Source: Cytophagales bacterium
Lineage (GTDB): Bacteria > Pseudomonadota > Gammaproteobacteria > Burkholderiales > Burkholderiaceae_C
Length of the DNA stretch: 64,000 bases
Direction of reading: 5' to 3'
Assembly: GCA_030054145.1 (NCBI GenBank)
Contig: JASGCK010000007.1
Coordinates: 1 to 64,000, forward strand
Below, in pieces: positions 24,366-33,659 of the stretch (position 1 is the first letter of the stretch; each line of letters starts with the position of its first letter). Made by a program: the position numbers and the translations under genes. The notes beneath the pieces are model-generated. The model made no database searches, was not told where the DNA came from, and saw nothing but the letters and a program-made list of their open reading frames with translations.

Positions 24366-25386
24366 ACCGCTCAATTCGCTCAGGTGTGGCGGGGTGCGTT
24401 GATAAAAACTCTGGAACATTCACTTTCGTTTTTGATTTTGAATCGGGCGGTTGCCACGCCATCATTCGCGTAAAGAGTTCAGCCGTGTCGGCGCCAGAGA
24501 GCTGATTGGCTTTGAGCGTTGCGATGGCAAATGTGTCGGACTCCGTTTCGCGAGTGCGCGAGTAATGCAAAAAACCAAGACCTGTGCCGACCGTGGCAAT
24601 GACGCTGGACGCATCGCCCAAATAGAGAGAAAAGAACAGTCCTATTGCACTGCTTTGGATGAGACCAGACATGGCATGACGCTTTTCAACGTGCCCCCAC
24701 TCGTGCGCAAGTACGCCCATGATGGCGTCGTCATTGGGCGCAAGTTTGACCAACTCATCAAACAGCACCACCGTGCCTGCTGGCAAAGCAAGGGCGTTGG
24801 GTCCCATAGCGCTTGATCGAAACAAGAGATGCATCTGCTTCGCGCTGGTACGCGTGCCAGCGGGTGCGATGAGCGCAGCGAAGCGCTCTTTGATGCGAGC
24901 CTGCGCCGCAACATCTAATTGACTTGGTTGAGCGAAATGCCGGTCGATTTGCGCCAGTGTTTCGCTATTTAAGCGCTGGACGTAACTCTCGGGAATCCAC
25001 GCCGCCGCGTAGCTTGCTGCGACGGGAAGCCCCCATTTGTAAAAGGCGAACAGGGTTGCCAATAAAAGCAAAGCCGCTGTGCCCGCCTTGCGCCAACTGA
25101 TTTGGGCACGTTCCACCCACGACATGGTTTTTCCCTGAGCCGTCAACCATGTTTGCAGCTCGGGCGACTCATCCACCTCGATATGCCCAGAGGGCAACGT
25201 CAGCACGCGCGGCGTATGTGCGAATGGCTCGTTAGCTTGCCAGTCGTGCGCCGCAAGGGTCATGCCTTGCGCGGGCTTGTCTGGTGTGGCTTGCAGCTCG
25301 ATGCACAGTTCACCATTGACCCTGCTTGAGATGATGCACGGCACAGCCCGCGTGCTTTGTCCATCAAAAAATCGAGCATTTAGCAT
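24343..25386 (-). CDS. M48-family zinc metallopeptidase
   Basis: 347 residues. One membrane segment at about residues 97-120 (AALLLLATLFAFYKWGLPVA), then a peptidase domain with HEWGHVEKRH (HExxH zinc site) and a downstream ESDTFAI Glu ligand. An N-terminal about 90-residue cytoplasmic extension precedes the membrane segment. Related to HtpX/Ste24-like membrane quality-control proteases. It follows the YjgN-like gene by 4 bp, so the pair is probably an operon. Confidence 0.9.
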   Translation of the reverse strand: MLNARFFDGQSTRAVPCIISSRVNGELCIELQATPDKPAQGMTLAAHDWQANEPFAHTPRVLTLPSGHIEVDESPELQTWLTAQGKTMSWVERAQISWRKAGTAALLLLATLFAFYKWGLPVAASYAAAWIPESYVQRLNSETLAQIDRHFAQPSQLDVAAQARIKERFAALIAPAGTRTSAKQMHLLFRSSAMGPNALALPAGTVVLFDELVKLAPNDDAIMGVLAHEWGHVEKRHAMSGLIQSSAIGLFFSLYLGDASSVIATVGTGLGFLHYSRTRETESDTFAIATLKANQLSGADTAELFTRMMAWQPPDSKSKTKVNVPEFLSTHPATPERIERFKSVLPK

Positions 25387-25390
25387 CCGA

Positions 25391-26554
25391 TCAAAGTCCT
25401 AAGTCAATGCCTAAAAAGTCCGCCGTTTCTTGCCCTGCGGCGCTCGTATTGGCAGAGTTCAAGATGTTGGCAAAGTGATCAGGCTCACCCGTCCAACTGA
25501 CACATTCCAAACGGTACTTCATCATGCGAATCACAGCGTAGGGGCGGTATAGCCCAAGCGTGATAAGGGTTAGCAGCGTGTTGACGATTTGGATTTTAAA
25601 GATACCGCCCAGCGTGGCTGTGCTGTGAAATGGCTGTCCGCCGAGCGAGGTGTTTGACCATACAAGGTTTTGCATACGCGAGATGAAGTAGGGCGAAAGC
25701 GTTGAGAAAACTACAACGAGGACGACTATGCCAATGAGAACGCTAGCGATGATGCCGCCTGTACTTGTCATCATGGAGGTGGCTTTGGATGCGAAAACAA
25801 AAATGATCGGGATACTTGCTATCACGATCAAAACCATCGTTCCAGCATAGATGGCTAAAAATTTGAGATACAAACCGTAGAAATTTCCTGCCGTTGCTCG
25901 TAGCGAAAACGCTGCATTTCCAAATGACGAACCATCGGTGAAAAACCTGCGTTGCCGCCAATGAAAATAAGGCCAAAGCACAAGCGGTAATACGCCTAGA
26001 CTGGTTAAGAGGCCAGCCTTTCCTGTTTGAATCAAATCAATAGCGTCGGTATAAATAAAAATCAGAGTTGGCACCATGAATGCAAGCAGCATCGGCGCAA
26101 TCGTGATGTATGACTCGCGTAGCAAGCCATTAAACCGAAAGCGTATGCCGCGATAACTGGCGTTGTAGTTCCGAAAGCGTAACGCACTTTGCACCAGCCA
26201 CGGAACGACCAGCACCAAGATCGCCGCTACGATAGTTGCAAACAAACTGGACATATCGCCTAGACGGGAATACGCGATCAGGGCAACAATGGCAATCACG
26301 CGCCCCTTCAAAATCGCCACAGGCGAGCCATGAAATTGAAAACCACTGCCCGCAAGCTGCGTGTTGCGATAAAAGTACTGCACGCGCCGCACTTTTGCCC
26401 ACGCCGAGTAAATGCCCAGCGTCAAGATGGTGAGCGTCAAATTAACGATCCAAATACGGAAATACTCGCCGCCCTTGCCTGTGAATTGCAGTTGCAGTTT
26501 GTTGGGCGCGGTGTTCCCTATGGGGGCTTGTTCTGGTTGAAATAGCTCAGTCAA
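25391..26554 (-). CDS. YjgN family (DUF898) multi-pass membrane protein
   Basis: 387 residues from a TTG start at 26554, preferred because AAAAGGAG lies 6 bases upstream; the longer ATG frame would overlap the creatininase gene. It starts with a soluble FTGKGGEYFRIWIVNLTLTI segment and has about eight to ten hydrophobic segments. The two repeats GEYFRIWIVN and GIFKIQIVN, followed by LTLGIYSAWAKVR and LTLGLYRPYAVIR, are characteristic of DUF898. Function unknown. It is often next to an M48 protease, as here. Confidence 0.85.
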   Translation of the reverse strand: MTELFQPEQAPIGNTAPNKLQLQFTGKGGEYFRIWIVNLTLTILTLGIYSAWAKVRRVQYFYRNTQLAGSGFQFHGSPVAILKGRVIAIVALIAYSRLGDMSSLFATIVAAILVLVVPWLVQSALRFRNYNASYRGIRFRFNGLLRESYITIAPMLLAFMVPTLIFIYTDAIDLIQTGKAGLLTSLGVLPLVLWPYFHWRQRRFFTDGSSFGNAAFSLRATAGNFYGLYLKFLAIYAGTMVLIVIASIPIIFVFASKATSMMTSTGGIIASVLIGIVVLVVVFSTLSPYFISRMQNLVWSNTSLGGQPFHSTATLGGIFKIQIVNTLLTLITLGLYRPYAVIRMMKYRLECVSWTGEPDHFANILNSANTSAAGQETADFLGIDLGL

Positions 26555-26582
26555 AGTATGCTCCTTTTGTTGAAATGATGAC

Positions 26583-27428
26583 TTAGATTTTGATGGTCGA
26601 GAGAGGCAAATCACTCACCTCCGCCAGCAACTTCGCCAGTTGCAAACCTGCGCTCTTTAGCAGGGCGCGGCCCTTATCCGCCGTGGCTTGCGCGGCATTG
26701 CCTGCTGCGCCAGAGGCGTTGTAGTCCTGCATTTGCCAGCCCAGCTTGGCGCTTTTGCCGTTGCCTAAAACGGGGTATGTTTTCGCGCGATCTTGCGAGG
26801 TTGAATGGAAATTTTTAGCCAGTGTCATGTCCACCAAATCAGGGCGCAGCGCCAGCATCATCGAGGTTTCGATATCGCCCGCATGCACGCCAAAGCGGTG
26901 CTCGTCCGCGCTAAACAGATTCGCGGCATCGCCCAGCGGCAAGTTGTACCAAGACGTGTGATACACGATGAGGTTGTGCGCGGTGCGTAGCTCACGCGCC
27001 ACCACATCCATCAAGCCCACATTGCCGCCGTGCGAGTTCAGCAGCACCAGCTTTTTGATACCCGTACGCGCAACAGACGCACCAATCTCCATCCACAGCG
27101 CCATCACCGTTTGCGGCGACAGCGTGAGCGTGCCCGCAAAGCCTAGGTGCTCGGTGCTGAGCGAGATTTTTTGCGTGGGCAAAAAGAGAGCGGGTACGGC
27201 ATCAGCGGCAGCAGGCTCACCCGCCTTGCCCCAGCCCATGTGCGGCAGAGCCGCTTTAATCACGCCATCCACCAACAGACTATCCACATTCAAAGGCAGA
27301 TGCGGCCCATGCTGCTCGGTCGCTGCCACGGGTAGCACCGCTACAAGCCTTGCTACGTCTGGGCTAGCGGCTAGATCGGCGAATTGCTTTGTTGTTAAAT
27401 CTGACCAGAAGGGGTAGGCAATATTCAT
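26583..27428 (-). CDS. Creatininase-family amidohydrolase
   Basis: 281 residues from ATG 27428, which overlaps the stop of the preceding gene as ATGA with GGAG upstream. Metal-site motifs: ATEQHGPHLPLNVD, NSHGGNVG and DEHRFGVHAGDIETSMML. The family hydrolyses creatinine or other cyclic amides and formamides with two metal ions. Substrate not predictable from sequence alone. Confidence 0.88.
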   Translation of the reverse strand: MNIAYPFWSDLTTKQFADLAASPDVARLVAVLPVAATEQHGPHLPLNVDSLLVDGVIKAALPHMGWGKAGEPAAADAVPALFLPTQKISLSTEHLGFAGTLTLSPQTVMALWMEIGASVARTGIKKLVLLNSHGGNVGLMDVVARELRTAHNLIVYHTSWYNLPLGDAANLFSADEHRFGVHAGDIETSMMLALRPDLVDMTLAKNFHSTSQDRAKTYPVLGNGKSAKLGWQMQDYNASGAAGNAAQATADKGRALLKSAGLQLAKLLAEVSDLPLSTIKI

Positions 27429-28192
27429 AAGGACTCCAACCACTTCACAACTTCTGGAATGGCCTGCGTTTGGGTGCTGAAGTGATCGCTATCAATTGTC
27501 ACGTAAGCACTCTTAGGATGCTTAGGCGCTTGATTAAAAATATAAGCCTCGCCTAGGCGAGCCAAGCTATCTTGGCTGCCCATCACGATCAATATTGGAA
27601 TCGGTTTACTGATACCGCGGGCAGACTTTGGCATGACACCAAGTCCCTCGGGGTCAAAATAGGAAAGATAGTTTTTAGGTGTCGTAAAAATGGTTTTTTT
27701 GCGCCCTTGGTTGCTATCGTCAAAGCTTGTTTTTTCATCTGCTTTTCCATCGGCAATCATCTGCTTTGCTTTGCTGACACTGCTTGCGAGGGTTTGCCTA
27801 AATCCGCCAATATCTGGTACATGGCCGGGTGCCATCAAGATGATGCCATCCACTTCGCGGCCTGATCCTGCAAAAGCAATAGCGCCGTTTGCGCCAAAAC
27901 TTTGACCGCCGACCACAATGCGCTTTGCTCCTTTGCTCCGCAAAGCTTTAGCGGCAGCATCAATTTCAGTCAGCGCGGTAGGGTAGTCAACGTCGTACTC
28001 ACGTCCCTCAGACCACGGCATTAGTGGAGTTACGACTTTGAAACCACGCGACTCCAGCTCGCGAGCCAATGGCGCCAATCCTAAGGTTGACTTAGCCCAT
28101 TTGCCATGCATCAAGACAACGCCGACATCCTCATTGCCTGCGAAGCAAGCGACGGAAAAAGCGAGGATTAGGAATGCGAGTAATTTTTTCAT
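27425..28192 (-). CDS. Secreted alpha/beta hydrolase
   Basis: 255 residues. A signal peptide (MKKLLAFLILAFSVACFA) predicts export. The nucleophile elbow GGQSFGANGA (GxSxG) follows VLMHGKWAKS near the start; the Asp in IVMGSQDSL and the His in DSDHFSTQ complete the triad. Esterase or lipase-like with an unknown substrate. Coupled to the creatininase gene by the ATGA overlap. Confidence 0.85.
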   Translation of the reverse strand: MKKLLAFLILAFSVACFAGNEDVGVVLMHGKWAKSTLGLAPLARELESRGFKVVTPLMPWSEGREYDVDYPTALTEIDAAAKALRSKGAKRIVVGGQSFGANGAIAFAGSGREVDGIILMAPGHVPDIGGFRQTLASSVSKAKQMIADGKADEKTSFDDSNQGRKKTIFTTPKNYLSYFDPEGLGVMPKSARGISKPIPILIVMGSQDSLARLGEAYIFNQAPKHPKSAYVTIDSDHFSTQTQAIPEVVKWLESL

Positions 28193-28201
28193 TGGCTGCT
28201 C

Positions 28202-28690
28202 CTAGTTGGCAAGCGCCCGCTCAATATCAGCCGTCAAGCTCTCAGGCTTGTCCAAGGGCGCATAGCGCTTGATGACCTGACCATCGCGCCCAACGAGAAA
28301 CTTGGTGAAATTCCACTTGATCGACTGACTGCCCAGCAAACCTGGCGCTTCCTTGGTCAGCCACTGATACAGCGGGTGCGCCTGGGCACCATTGACCTTG
28401 ATTTTGGACATCATCGGAAACGACGCGCCAAAGTTCATCTGACAAAACGACGCAATCTCCTCATTGCTGCCAGGGTCTTGCCCGCCAAACTCATTGCTCG
28501 GGAAGCCAAGCACCACAAGGCCTTGCGCTTGGTACGTCTCCCAAAGCTTCTCCAGTCCACCAAACTGCGGCGTGAACCCGCAGGCGCTAGCAGTGTTGAC
28601 GATCAGCATCACCTTGCCCGCGTACTGCGACAGCTTGACAGGCTTGCCGTCAATGCCCAGCGCTTCAAAATCGTTGATGGTTTGGGACAT
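28202..28690 (-). CDS. Glutathione peroxidase-type thiol peroxidase
   Basis: 162 residues from ATG 28690 (MSQTINDFEALGIDG), the family start; upstream codons are not conserved. Peroxidatic Cys in NTASACGFTPQ, Gln in GFPSNEFGGQDPG and Trp-Asn in KWNFTKFL form the catalytic tetrad. It reduces hydroperoxides with thioredoxin or glutathione in the cytoplasm. Normal length. Confidence 0.92.
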   Translation of the reverse strand: MSQTINDFEALGIDGKPVKLSQYAGKVMLIVNTASACGFTPQFGGLEKLWETYQAQGLVVLGFPSNEFGGQDPGSNEEIASFCQMNFGASFPMMSKIKVNGAQAHPLYQWLTKEAPGLLGSQSIKWNFTKFLVGRDGQVIKRYAPLDKPESLTADIERALAN

Positions 28691-28819
28691 GATGATTTTC
28701 CTTTTTATGGTACTGCTGCAAGCCTTATGGAATGTGGCCTGGCGGACTTTGACAGCCAACATACCTTCAAGTGCAAACATTGGCCTGTCGCAGTTGGATT
28801 GATTTGAATATTTGAAATA

Positions 28820-29281
28820 CTAAATATTTTTGTATTTATTTGAAAACCACTTCTCAAGTGAATCGAGTAGCGCATTCCTTGTTTGAATTACGTTTTGAAT
28901 CTGTAAAGAATTAACATCAATCGGTTGCCTTGTACTTTGCTCAAATTCACCTCCTGTGCACGCATCGGTAAAGTTGACGTAACTTATGAGAAGGTAGTCT
29001 CCACGCTTGTAGTCGGGAATTCGTAGTAGATCAATTTCAAGCGCATCGAGTGCCCACTTGATTTCAGGTGCTAAGTTTGAATTTGCATCTTGATAATATT
29101 TGCGTACTTGGGTAGAGATTTCTAGTACAGTTTTCTTAGAAGCGTCGACTAGCGAACGATATTCTTTTCTTGCCTCGCGCTGATCGTTTTTATAGTTAAC
29201 AAACCACCAACCAACAATTGTCAGCAGTAAGGGCGCGTATGAAACCCACTCCGCCATACTGATTGCAGTTAAGACGTTCAT
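28820..29281 (-). CDS. Membrane-anchored protein of unknown function in STAS-like module
   Basis: 153 residues. One N-terminal membrane segment (about 12-28, WVSYAPLLLTIVGWWFV) is followed by a basic stretch and a helical cytoplasmic part. No family recognised. Its ATG overlaps the stop of the STAS-like gene by 4 bp, and codon use is more AT-rich than that of its neighbours, like the two genes before it. Probably the membrane component of a small acquired operon. Confidence 0.65.
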   Translation of the reverse strand: MNVLTAISMAEWVSYAPLLLTIVGWWFVNYKNDQREARKEYRSLVDASKKTVLEISTQVRKYYQDANSNLAPEIKWALDALEIDLLRIPDYKRGDYLLISYVNFTDACTGGEFEQSTRQPIDVNSLQIQNVIQTRNALLDSLEKWFSNKYKNI

Positions 29282-29598
29282 TTAGCAGCTTTATGAATAT
29301 AGTGCCAAATCCTCGTTTCATATGAGGGGCGATTTGAGTGGAAAAAAAGCTTCTTCTTTAATGCGTCCTCATTAAATCCGCTGCGTATCAACCCTCCGAA
29401 AGCTTCTTCTAAAAATGAAGAACCATATCCGCTTGTACCGTCCAAATCGATATGAAGTAAATCTGAAGACTTAAGCTTAGGTATCAAAAAATCTTCTCTA
29501 AAGCCCTCGCCAGTGTAAGGGCCATCACGACGATTACGACCAGCAGGTGAAGGAGAGAAGTCTTTAGCAATAGAAATTTTTTGTGCAGTGTTGTTCAT
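29278..29598 (-). CDS. STAS-like domain protein (DUF4325)
   Basis: 106 residues. Residues 29-72 (TGEGFREDFLIP, then LHIDLDGTSGYGSSFLEEA) match DUF4325, a STAS-like fold with the diagnostic DLDGTxGYGSSFLEEAFGGL motif. Such proteins are usually paired with a GHKL ATPase, by analogy with anti-sigma-factor/antagonist pairs, and are thought to regulate nearby genes. It overlaps both neighbours by 4 bp. Confidence 0.8.
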   Translation of the reverse strand: MNNTAQKISIAKDFSPSPAGRNRRDGPYTGEGFREDFLIPKLKSSDLLHIDLDGTSGYGSSFLEEAFGGLIRSGFNEDALKKKLFFHSNRPSYETRIWHYIHKAAK

Positions 29599-30095
29599 GT
29601 TAATTGCTTATGAATTAAGGGAATATTCCAAAGTATCAATGTCCCGAGGGTTTCAACATCACATTGGTATCCGTTACCACCTCCACTTACAGAGTAAGTA
29701 TATTGCGCATGACCTGAGATGATACTCATACGGCCAGAGTCGGTCAACGCGACAAAATCCTTCATTTCTGGAAGCCCATTCCCTCTAAATGGCAAGCCTG
29801 TACTTGACAACATCCCTCCTAGGAAAATTTTGTGCGTCCTTGAAAAATCTAATTTCAATTTAGAACTGCCTTTACGTAGGGTCGTCCAAGCTGAATCCAA
29901 AACTTGTTGTATTTTTTTACGACTTTCTATTTTTTCCGCGTGAAGTACTGGAATGGAAATAACTGTAGTCTTCGAGCGGTCACCACCAGTCATTGATTGA
30001 TGACGACGGACATTACGGTTCCAAATTTGACATGCGATTATTTTTCGCTGTAGTCTAATCTCCCAAATAATACGGTTTAAATTTGGTTTCTTCAT
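29595..30095 (-). CDS. GHKL ATPase-like protein lacking its N-terminal half
   Basis: 166 residues. Residues about 98-135 (STGLPFRGNGLPEMKDFV, GRMSIISGHAQY) fit the G2 region and last strand of HATPase_c proteins that partner DUF4325. The N box and DxGxG box expected before it are not seen; the first about 90 residues are unlike a GHKL fold. The ATG is only 35 bp from the end of glnS, leaving no room for a longer gene. It is either a 5'-truncated gene or a degenerate family member. AT-rich relative to glnS. Confidence 0.55.
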   Translation of the reverse strand: MKKPNLNRIIWEIRLQRKIIACQIWNRNVRRHQSMTGGDRSKTTVISIPVLHAEKIESRKKIQQVLDSAWTTLRKGSSKLKLDFSRTHKIFLGGMLSSTGLPFRGNGLPEMKDFVALTDSGRMSIISGHAQYTYSVSGGGNGYQCDVETLGTLILWNIPLIHKQLT

Positions 30096-30130
30096 TAAGT
30101 GTCAGTGCTTAAAAATAGTAACTGTGGAGC

Positions 30131-31876
30131 TTATTTCCCAAAACTGTCTTTAAGTCCCACCGAATAATTAAACACCAGCCCCCCAGCCGCATGATCCACA
30201 AGGTCCGCGCAAAAATACCCATGCCGCTCAAACTGAAACTTTTGATCGGCTGTACTTGCAGCTAGCGACGGCTCGACCTTTGCTGTCACGACTTTTAGGC
30301 TGTTTGGATTGATGCTCGCCAAGAAGTCTTTGCCGCCTGCATCGGGCTGCTCGTCTAGGAAGAGGCGGTCGTACATTCGCACTTCTGCGTCTACGGCATC
30401 GTGCGCGGAGACCCATGTCATCACGCCTTTGACTTTGTAGTTGCCACTCGTTGCGCTGCCGCTTTTGCTGTCTGCGTAGTAGGTGGCTTCTACTTCTGTG
30501 ACTTTGCCTGCTGCGTCGGTTTTGTAGCCTGTGCACTCGACCACGTAGCCGTATTTGAGTCTGACTTTGTTGCCAACGTAGAGGCGGTGGTAGCCTTTTT
30601 CTGGCGCGGCTTGGAAGTCGCTGGCATCAATCCAGAGTTCTTTGGAGAAGCCAAACTCGCGCCTTCCCAGTTCTTCGTGATGCGGGTGGACTGGTGCGGA
30701 GCAAGGCTCCACGTGGCCTGCGGGGAAGTTGGTGATGGTGAGTTTGATGGGGTCTAGTACCGCCATTGCTCTTGGCGCAGTTGCGTCGAGTGTCTCGCGC
30801 AGGCAGCCTTCTAGGGTGCTGTAGTCGATCCAGCTATCGGTTTTGGTGACGCCGATGCGTTCGCAAAAGAGTTGCAGCGCTCTAGCTGTGTAGCCACGGC
30901 GGCGCAGCCCTACGAGGGTGGGCATACGTGGGTCGTCCCAGCCGCTGACGTGTTTGTCGTTGACGAGTTGCGCGAGCTTGCGCTTGCTGGTGACGACGTA
31001 GCTTAAATTGAGCCGTGCAAATTCGTATTGATGGGGTAGTGGGTTTTTGAATAAGCCCGCTTCCGCAAGCCTTGCCAGTAGCCAATCGTAGAAGGGGCGT
31101 TGGTCTTCAAACTCTAGTGTGCAGATGCTGTGGCTAATGCCTTCAATCGCGTCTTCAATGGGGTGCGCGAAGGTGTACATGGGGTAGATGCACCATGCGT
31201 CGCCGGTGTTGTGGTGGTGCGCTCTGCGGATGCGGTACAGCGCGGGGTCGCGCATATTGATGTTGGCGTGTGCCATGTCGATCTTGGCGCGTAGCACGGC
31301 GGAGCCGTCTGCCAGTTTGCCGTCCCGCATTTCGGCAAAGCGTGCTAAGTTCTCGGCAACGGTGCGCGAGCGATATGGGCTGTCAACGCCTGCCTTGCCA
31401 AAGTCGCCGCGATTCGCTCTCATCTCGTCCGCGCTTTGCTCGTCCACGTAGGCGAGGCCTGCTTCGATCAAGAGCACGGCAGCGCGGTGCATTGTGCCGA
31501 AGTAGTCGCTAGCTAAATACAGATGCGATTGATGTCCAGCGCTGGTGGTCTCCGTCCAATCAAAACCTAGCCAGCGCACGGCATCGATGATCGCGTCAAC
31601 GTATTCTTGACTTTCTTTTTCTGGGTTGGTGTCGTCAAAGCGCAAATGGCAAACGCCGCCGTAATCTCGCGCTAGACCAAAATTGAGGCAAATACTCTTG
31701 GCGTGACCAATGTGCAAATAGCCATTGGGTTCGGGCGGGAAGCGGGTGACGACGCGGCTGACGGAGCCGTCGCCTAGATCGCGCTCAATTAATTGGCGCA
31801 AAAAATTGCTGGTTTTTGTGGTTGCGGAGGCGGCAGAAGTGGCGGCAGAAGTTGTGGCAGAAGAAGTCATCTGCAC
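30131..31876 (-). CDS. glnS: Glutaminyl-tRNA synthetase
   Basis: 581 residues. Class I motifs HIGHAKSICLNFG and VTSKRKLAQLV, and PPEPNGYLHIGH near the N-terminus. A Ser/Thr/Ala-rich 20-residue leader precedes the conserved NFLRQLIERDL. The C-terminal beta-barrel anticodon domains are complete. It charges tRNA-Gln. The following AT-rich module is on the same strand and may be read through from it. Confidence 0.97.
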   Translation of the reverse strand: MQMTSSATTSAATSAASATTKTSNFLRQLIERDLGDGSVSRVVTRFPPEPNGYLHIGHAKSICLNFGLARDYGGVCHLRFDDTNPEKESQEYVDAIIDAVRWLGFDWTETTSAGHQSHLYLASDYFGTMHRAAVLLIEAGLAYVDEQSADEMRANRGDFGKAGVDSPYRSRTVAENLARFAEMRDGKLADGSAVLRAKIDMAHANINMRDPALYRIRRAHHHNTGDAWCIYPMYTFAHPIEDAIEGISHSICTLEFEDQRPFYDWLLARLAEAGLFKNPLPHQYEFARLNLSYVVTSKRKLAQLVNDKHVSGWDDPRMPTLVGLRRRGYTARALQLFCERIGVTKTDSWIDYSTLEGCLRETLDATAPRAMAVLDPIKLTITNFPAGHVEPCSAPVHPHHEELGRREFGFSKELWIDASDFQAAPEKGYHRLYVGNKVRLKYGYVVECTGYKTDAAGKVTEVEATYYADSKSGSATSGNYKVKGVMTWVSAHDAVDAEVRMYDRLFLDEQPDAGGKDFLASINPNSLKVVTAKVEPSLAASTADQKFQFERHGYFCADLVDHAAGGLVFNYSVGLKDSFGK

Positions 31877-31916
31877 ATTTTAAGTTGCCGATGACAAGGG
31901 CTTTGTGTAACTAACT

Positions 31917-32636
31917 TTAGTGCGAGTGGCGCGACTTGCGACCACCGCCCGCGCCGTGCGCACCAAATCCGTGGGAACCATTGCCACCATTGCCCCCTAA
32001 ATTGTTGGCGTTACCTTTGGCGTAGCTGGGAAACTTGAGTGAGCTAATCAGCGCCTTGAAGCGACCTTCCCACATTTTGTCGATGACTTCGATTACGGGA
32101 GTGAGTTCTTCTTTGTCGAAGTGCCGCTCCATCAGCGTCGTGACATCGCGCACCAATAGATCGCGCTGCACTTGCATGATGGCAGCGGGTGTGGGGCCAA
32201 TAAACAAGACAAAAAAATCGTCGCGGGAATCGTCTTCTTCCTCTTCGGCATCAGGGTTGCTCGGCTCGCTTGCATCGCCCTCGGTGGGCTCGTCCCATTC
32301 GTCGTCGTCGTCGAACTCTAAGTCGTAAAAACTCACTTCCAGCGTTGCGCCTTCGCGCGAGATGTCGTTTAAACCCATGACGAGCTCATCGAGCGTTTCG
32401 CGAAAGTCCACATCACCCGCTACGCTCCAGCAAAAATGCAGCACATGATCGGGCTCGCTAAATTGAATGCCAGGCTCTTCATCGTAGAGACTCAGGCCGC
32501 CTTGCTTGGCAAAGTGACGCTTGGTATACGCAAGTAGCGGCGCTAAAGCCGCTTCGATTTCGTGTTGGGTAATCCCTATGCGGCAAGGTACATCGCCGTG
32601 GATGTGCATTTCGAGTGGCTGGTTGTGGTCTTGCAT
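31917..32636 (-). CDS. DUF6806 family protein
   Basis: 239 residues from ATG 32636 (MQDHNQPLEMHIHGDVPC). PLLAYTKRHF, YDEEPGIQF, FCWSVAGDVDFRETLDEL and LFIGPTPAAIMQVQRDLLV agree with a betaproteobacterial family known only as DUF6806. A very acidic linker (EFDDDDEWDEP to AEEEEDDSRDD) and a Gly/His-rich tail (NNLGGNGGNGSHGFGAHG) are low-complexity. Function unknown. tRNA-Leu lies upstream on the same strand. Confidence 0.7.
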   Translation of the reverse strand: MQDHNQPLEMHIHGDVPCRIGITQHEIEAALAPLLAYTKRHFAKQGGLSLYDEEPGIQFSEPDHVLHFCWSVAGDVDFRETLDELVMGLNDISREGATLEVSFYDLEFDDDDEWDEPTEGDASEPSNPDAEEEEDDSRDDFFVLFIGPTPAAIMQVQRDLLVRDVTTLMERHFDKEELTPVIEVIDKMWEGRFKALISSLKFPSYAKGNANNLGGNGGNGSHGFGAHGAGGGRKSRHSH

Positions 32637-32679
32637 GATGACCGTATTGTACAAACGGAAGCAAACGAAAAGTGTTGAG

Positions 32680-32772
32680 TGGTGCCTGAGACCGGAATCG
32701 AACCGGTACGCCCGCTATGAACGAAGCGGCGGATTTTAAGTCCGCTGTGTCTACCAATTTCACCACTCAGGC
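32680..32772 (-). tRNA. tRNA-Leu (TAA)
   Basis: 93 nt including encoded CCA. Acceptor GCCTGAG/CTCAGGC, long variable arm as in class II tRNAs, anticodon loop TTAAAAT between CGGAC and its partner strand (anticodon UAA), T-loop TTCGATT. Confidence 0.95.
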
Positions 32773-32861
32773 ACAGCCCTGATTCTACATGGCGCGAGGC
32801 GTGGGTACTCTCGGTGTGATAATAAAAAGTCACATCCAACGTTGAAAGAAGGAATTTGGCT

Positions 32862-33659
32862 ATGCATCATCCTGAGGGCAGTATTGACACATCGGTCATA
32901 GGCAGCGTGCTGCAAATCAGCATTAACCGACCCGCCAAGCGCAATGGTTTTACCCCCAAAATGTTTCGCGAGCTGGGCGAGGCTTATACCCGCCTTGATG
33001 ACGACCCTGCACTGCGCGTAGGCGTGCTTTGCGCCGAGGGCGATCACTTTACGGCAGGGCTTGATCTGCCGACGATTGCGCCCCTCATGCAACGCGGCGA
33101 AAAAGCTGTGCCACTGGGGCTGGTTGATCCGCTTAATTTGGCGATGGATGGTTACCGTCGGCGCACCAAACCGATGGTGGTTGCCGTGAAAGGCATTACC
33201 TATACGCTGGGTATTGAGCTGATGTTGGCAGCAGATATTGTGATTGCCGCGAATGACTGCCGCTTCTCGCAACTCGAAGTACAGCGCGGCATCATGGCAA
33301 CGGGCGGCGCAACGCTACGCATGGCAGAGCGTGCGGGCGCGGGCAATGCGCTACTGCATTTGTTGACTGCTGATGTGTTTGGTGCGGAAGAAGCACTAAG
33401 GCTCAATTTCGTGCAAAAAGTGGTCGCCCCTGAAGCGCTCTTGGCCGAGGCCATGCGCACGGCAGAGTTGATTGCAGCGCAAGCGCCGCTGGCGGTCATT
33501 GCGACGCGTCAAAACGTGCTCAAAACGATTGAGCATGGCCCCGTGGTGGCGATGCAAGACTTCATCTCTGTGCAACAGCGCTTGTCAAAATCGAACGATG
33601 CTGCGGAAGGCGTGGCCTCGTTTGTGGAGCGCCGAGCCGCAAGATTTAGCGGCTCCTGA
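32862..33659 (+). CDS. Crotonase-family enoyl-CoA hydratase/isomerase
   Basis: 265 residues from ATG 32862 (AAGGAA upstream; the TTG six bases earlier is too close). ISINRPAKRNGFTPKMF and the oxyanion-hole segments LCAEGDHFTAGLDLP and ADIVIAANDCRFSQLEV fit the fold. The second catalytic region reads RGIMATGGATLRM, without the usual Glu pair, so hydratase activity is uncertain and isomerase-like chemistry possible. Single gene between tRNA-Leu and convergent genes. Confidence 0.85.
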   Translation: MHHPEGSIDTSVIGSVLQISINRPAKRNGFTPKMFRELGEAYTRLDDDPALRVGVLCAEGDHFTAGLDLPTIAPLMQRGEKAVPLGLVDPLNLAMDGYRRRTKPMVVAVKGITYTLGIELMLAADIVIAANDCRFSQLEVQRGIMATGGATLRMAERAGAGNALLHLLTADVFGAEEALRLNFVQKVVAPEALLAEAMRTAELIAAQAPLAVIATRQNVLKTIEHGPVVAMQDFISVQQRLSKSNDAAEGVASFVERRAARFSGS

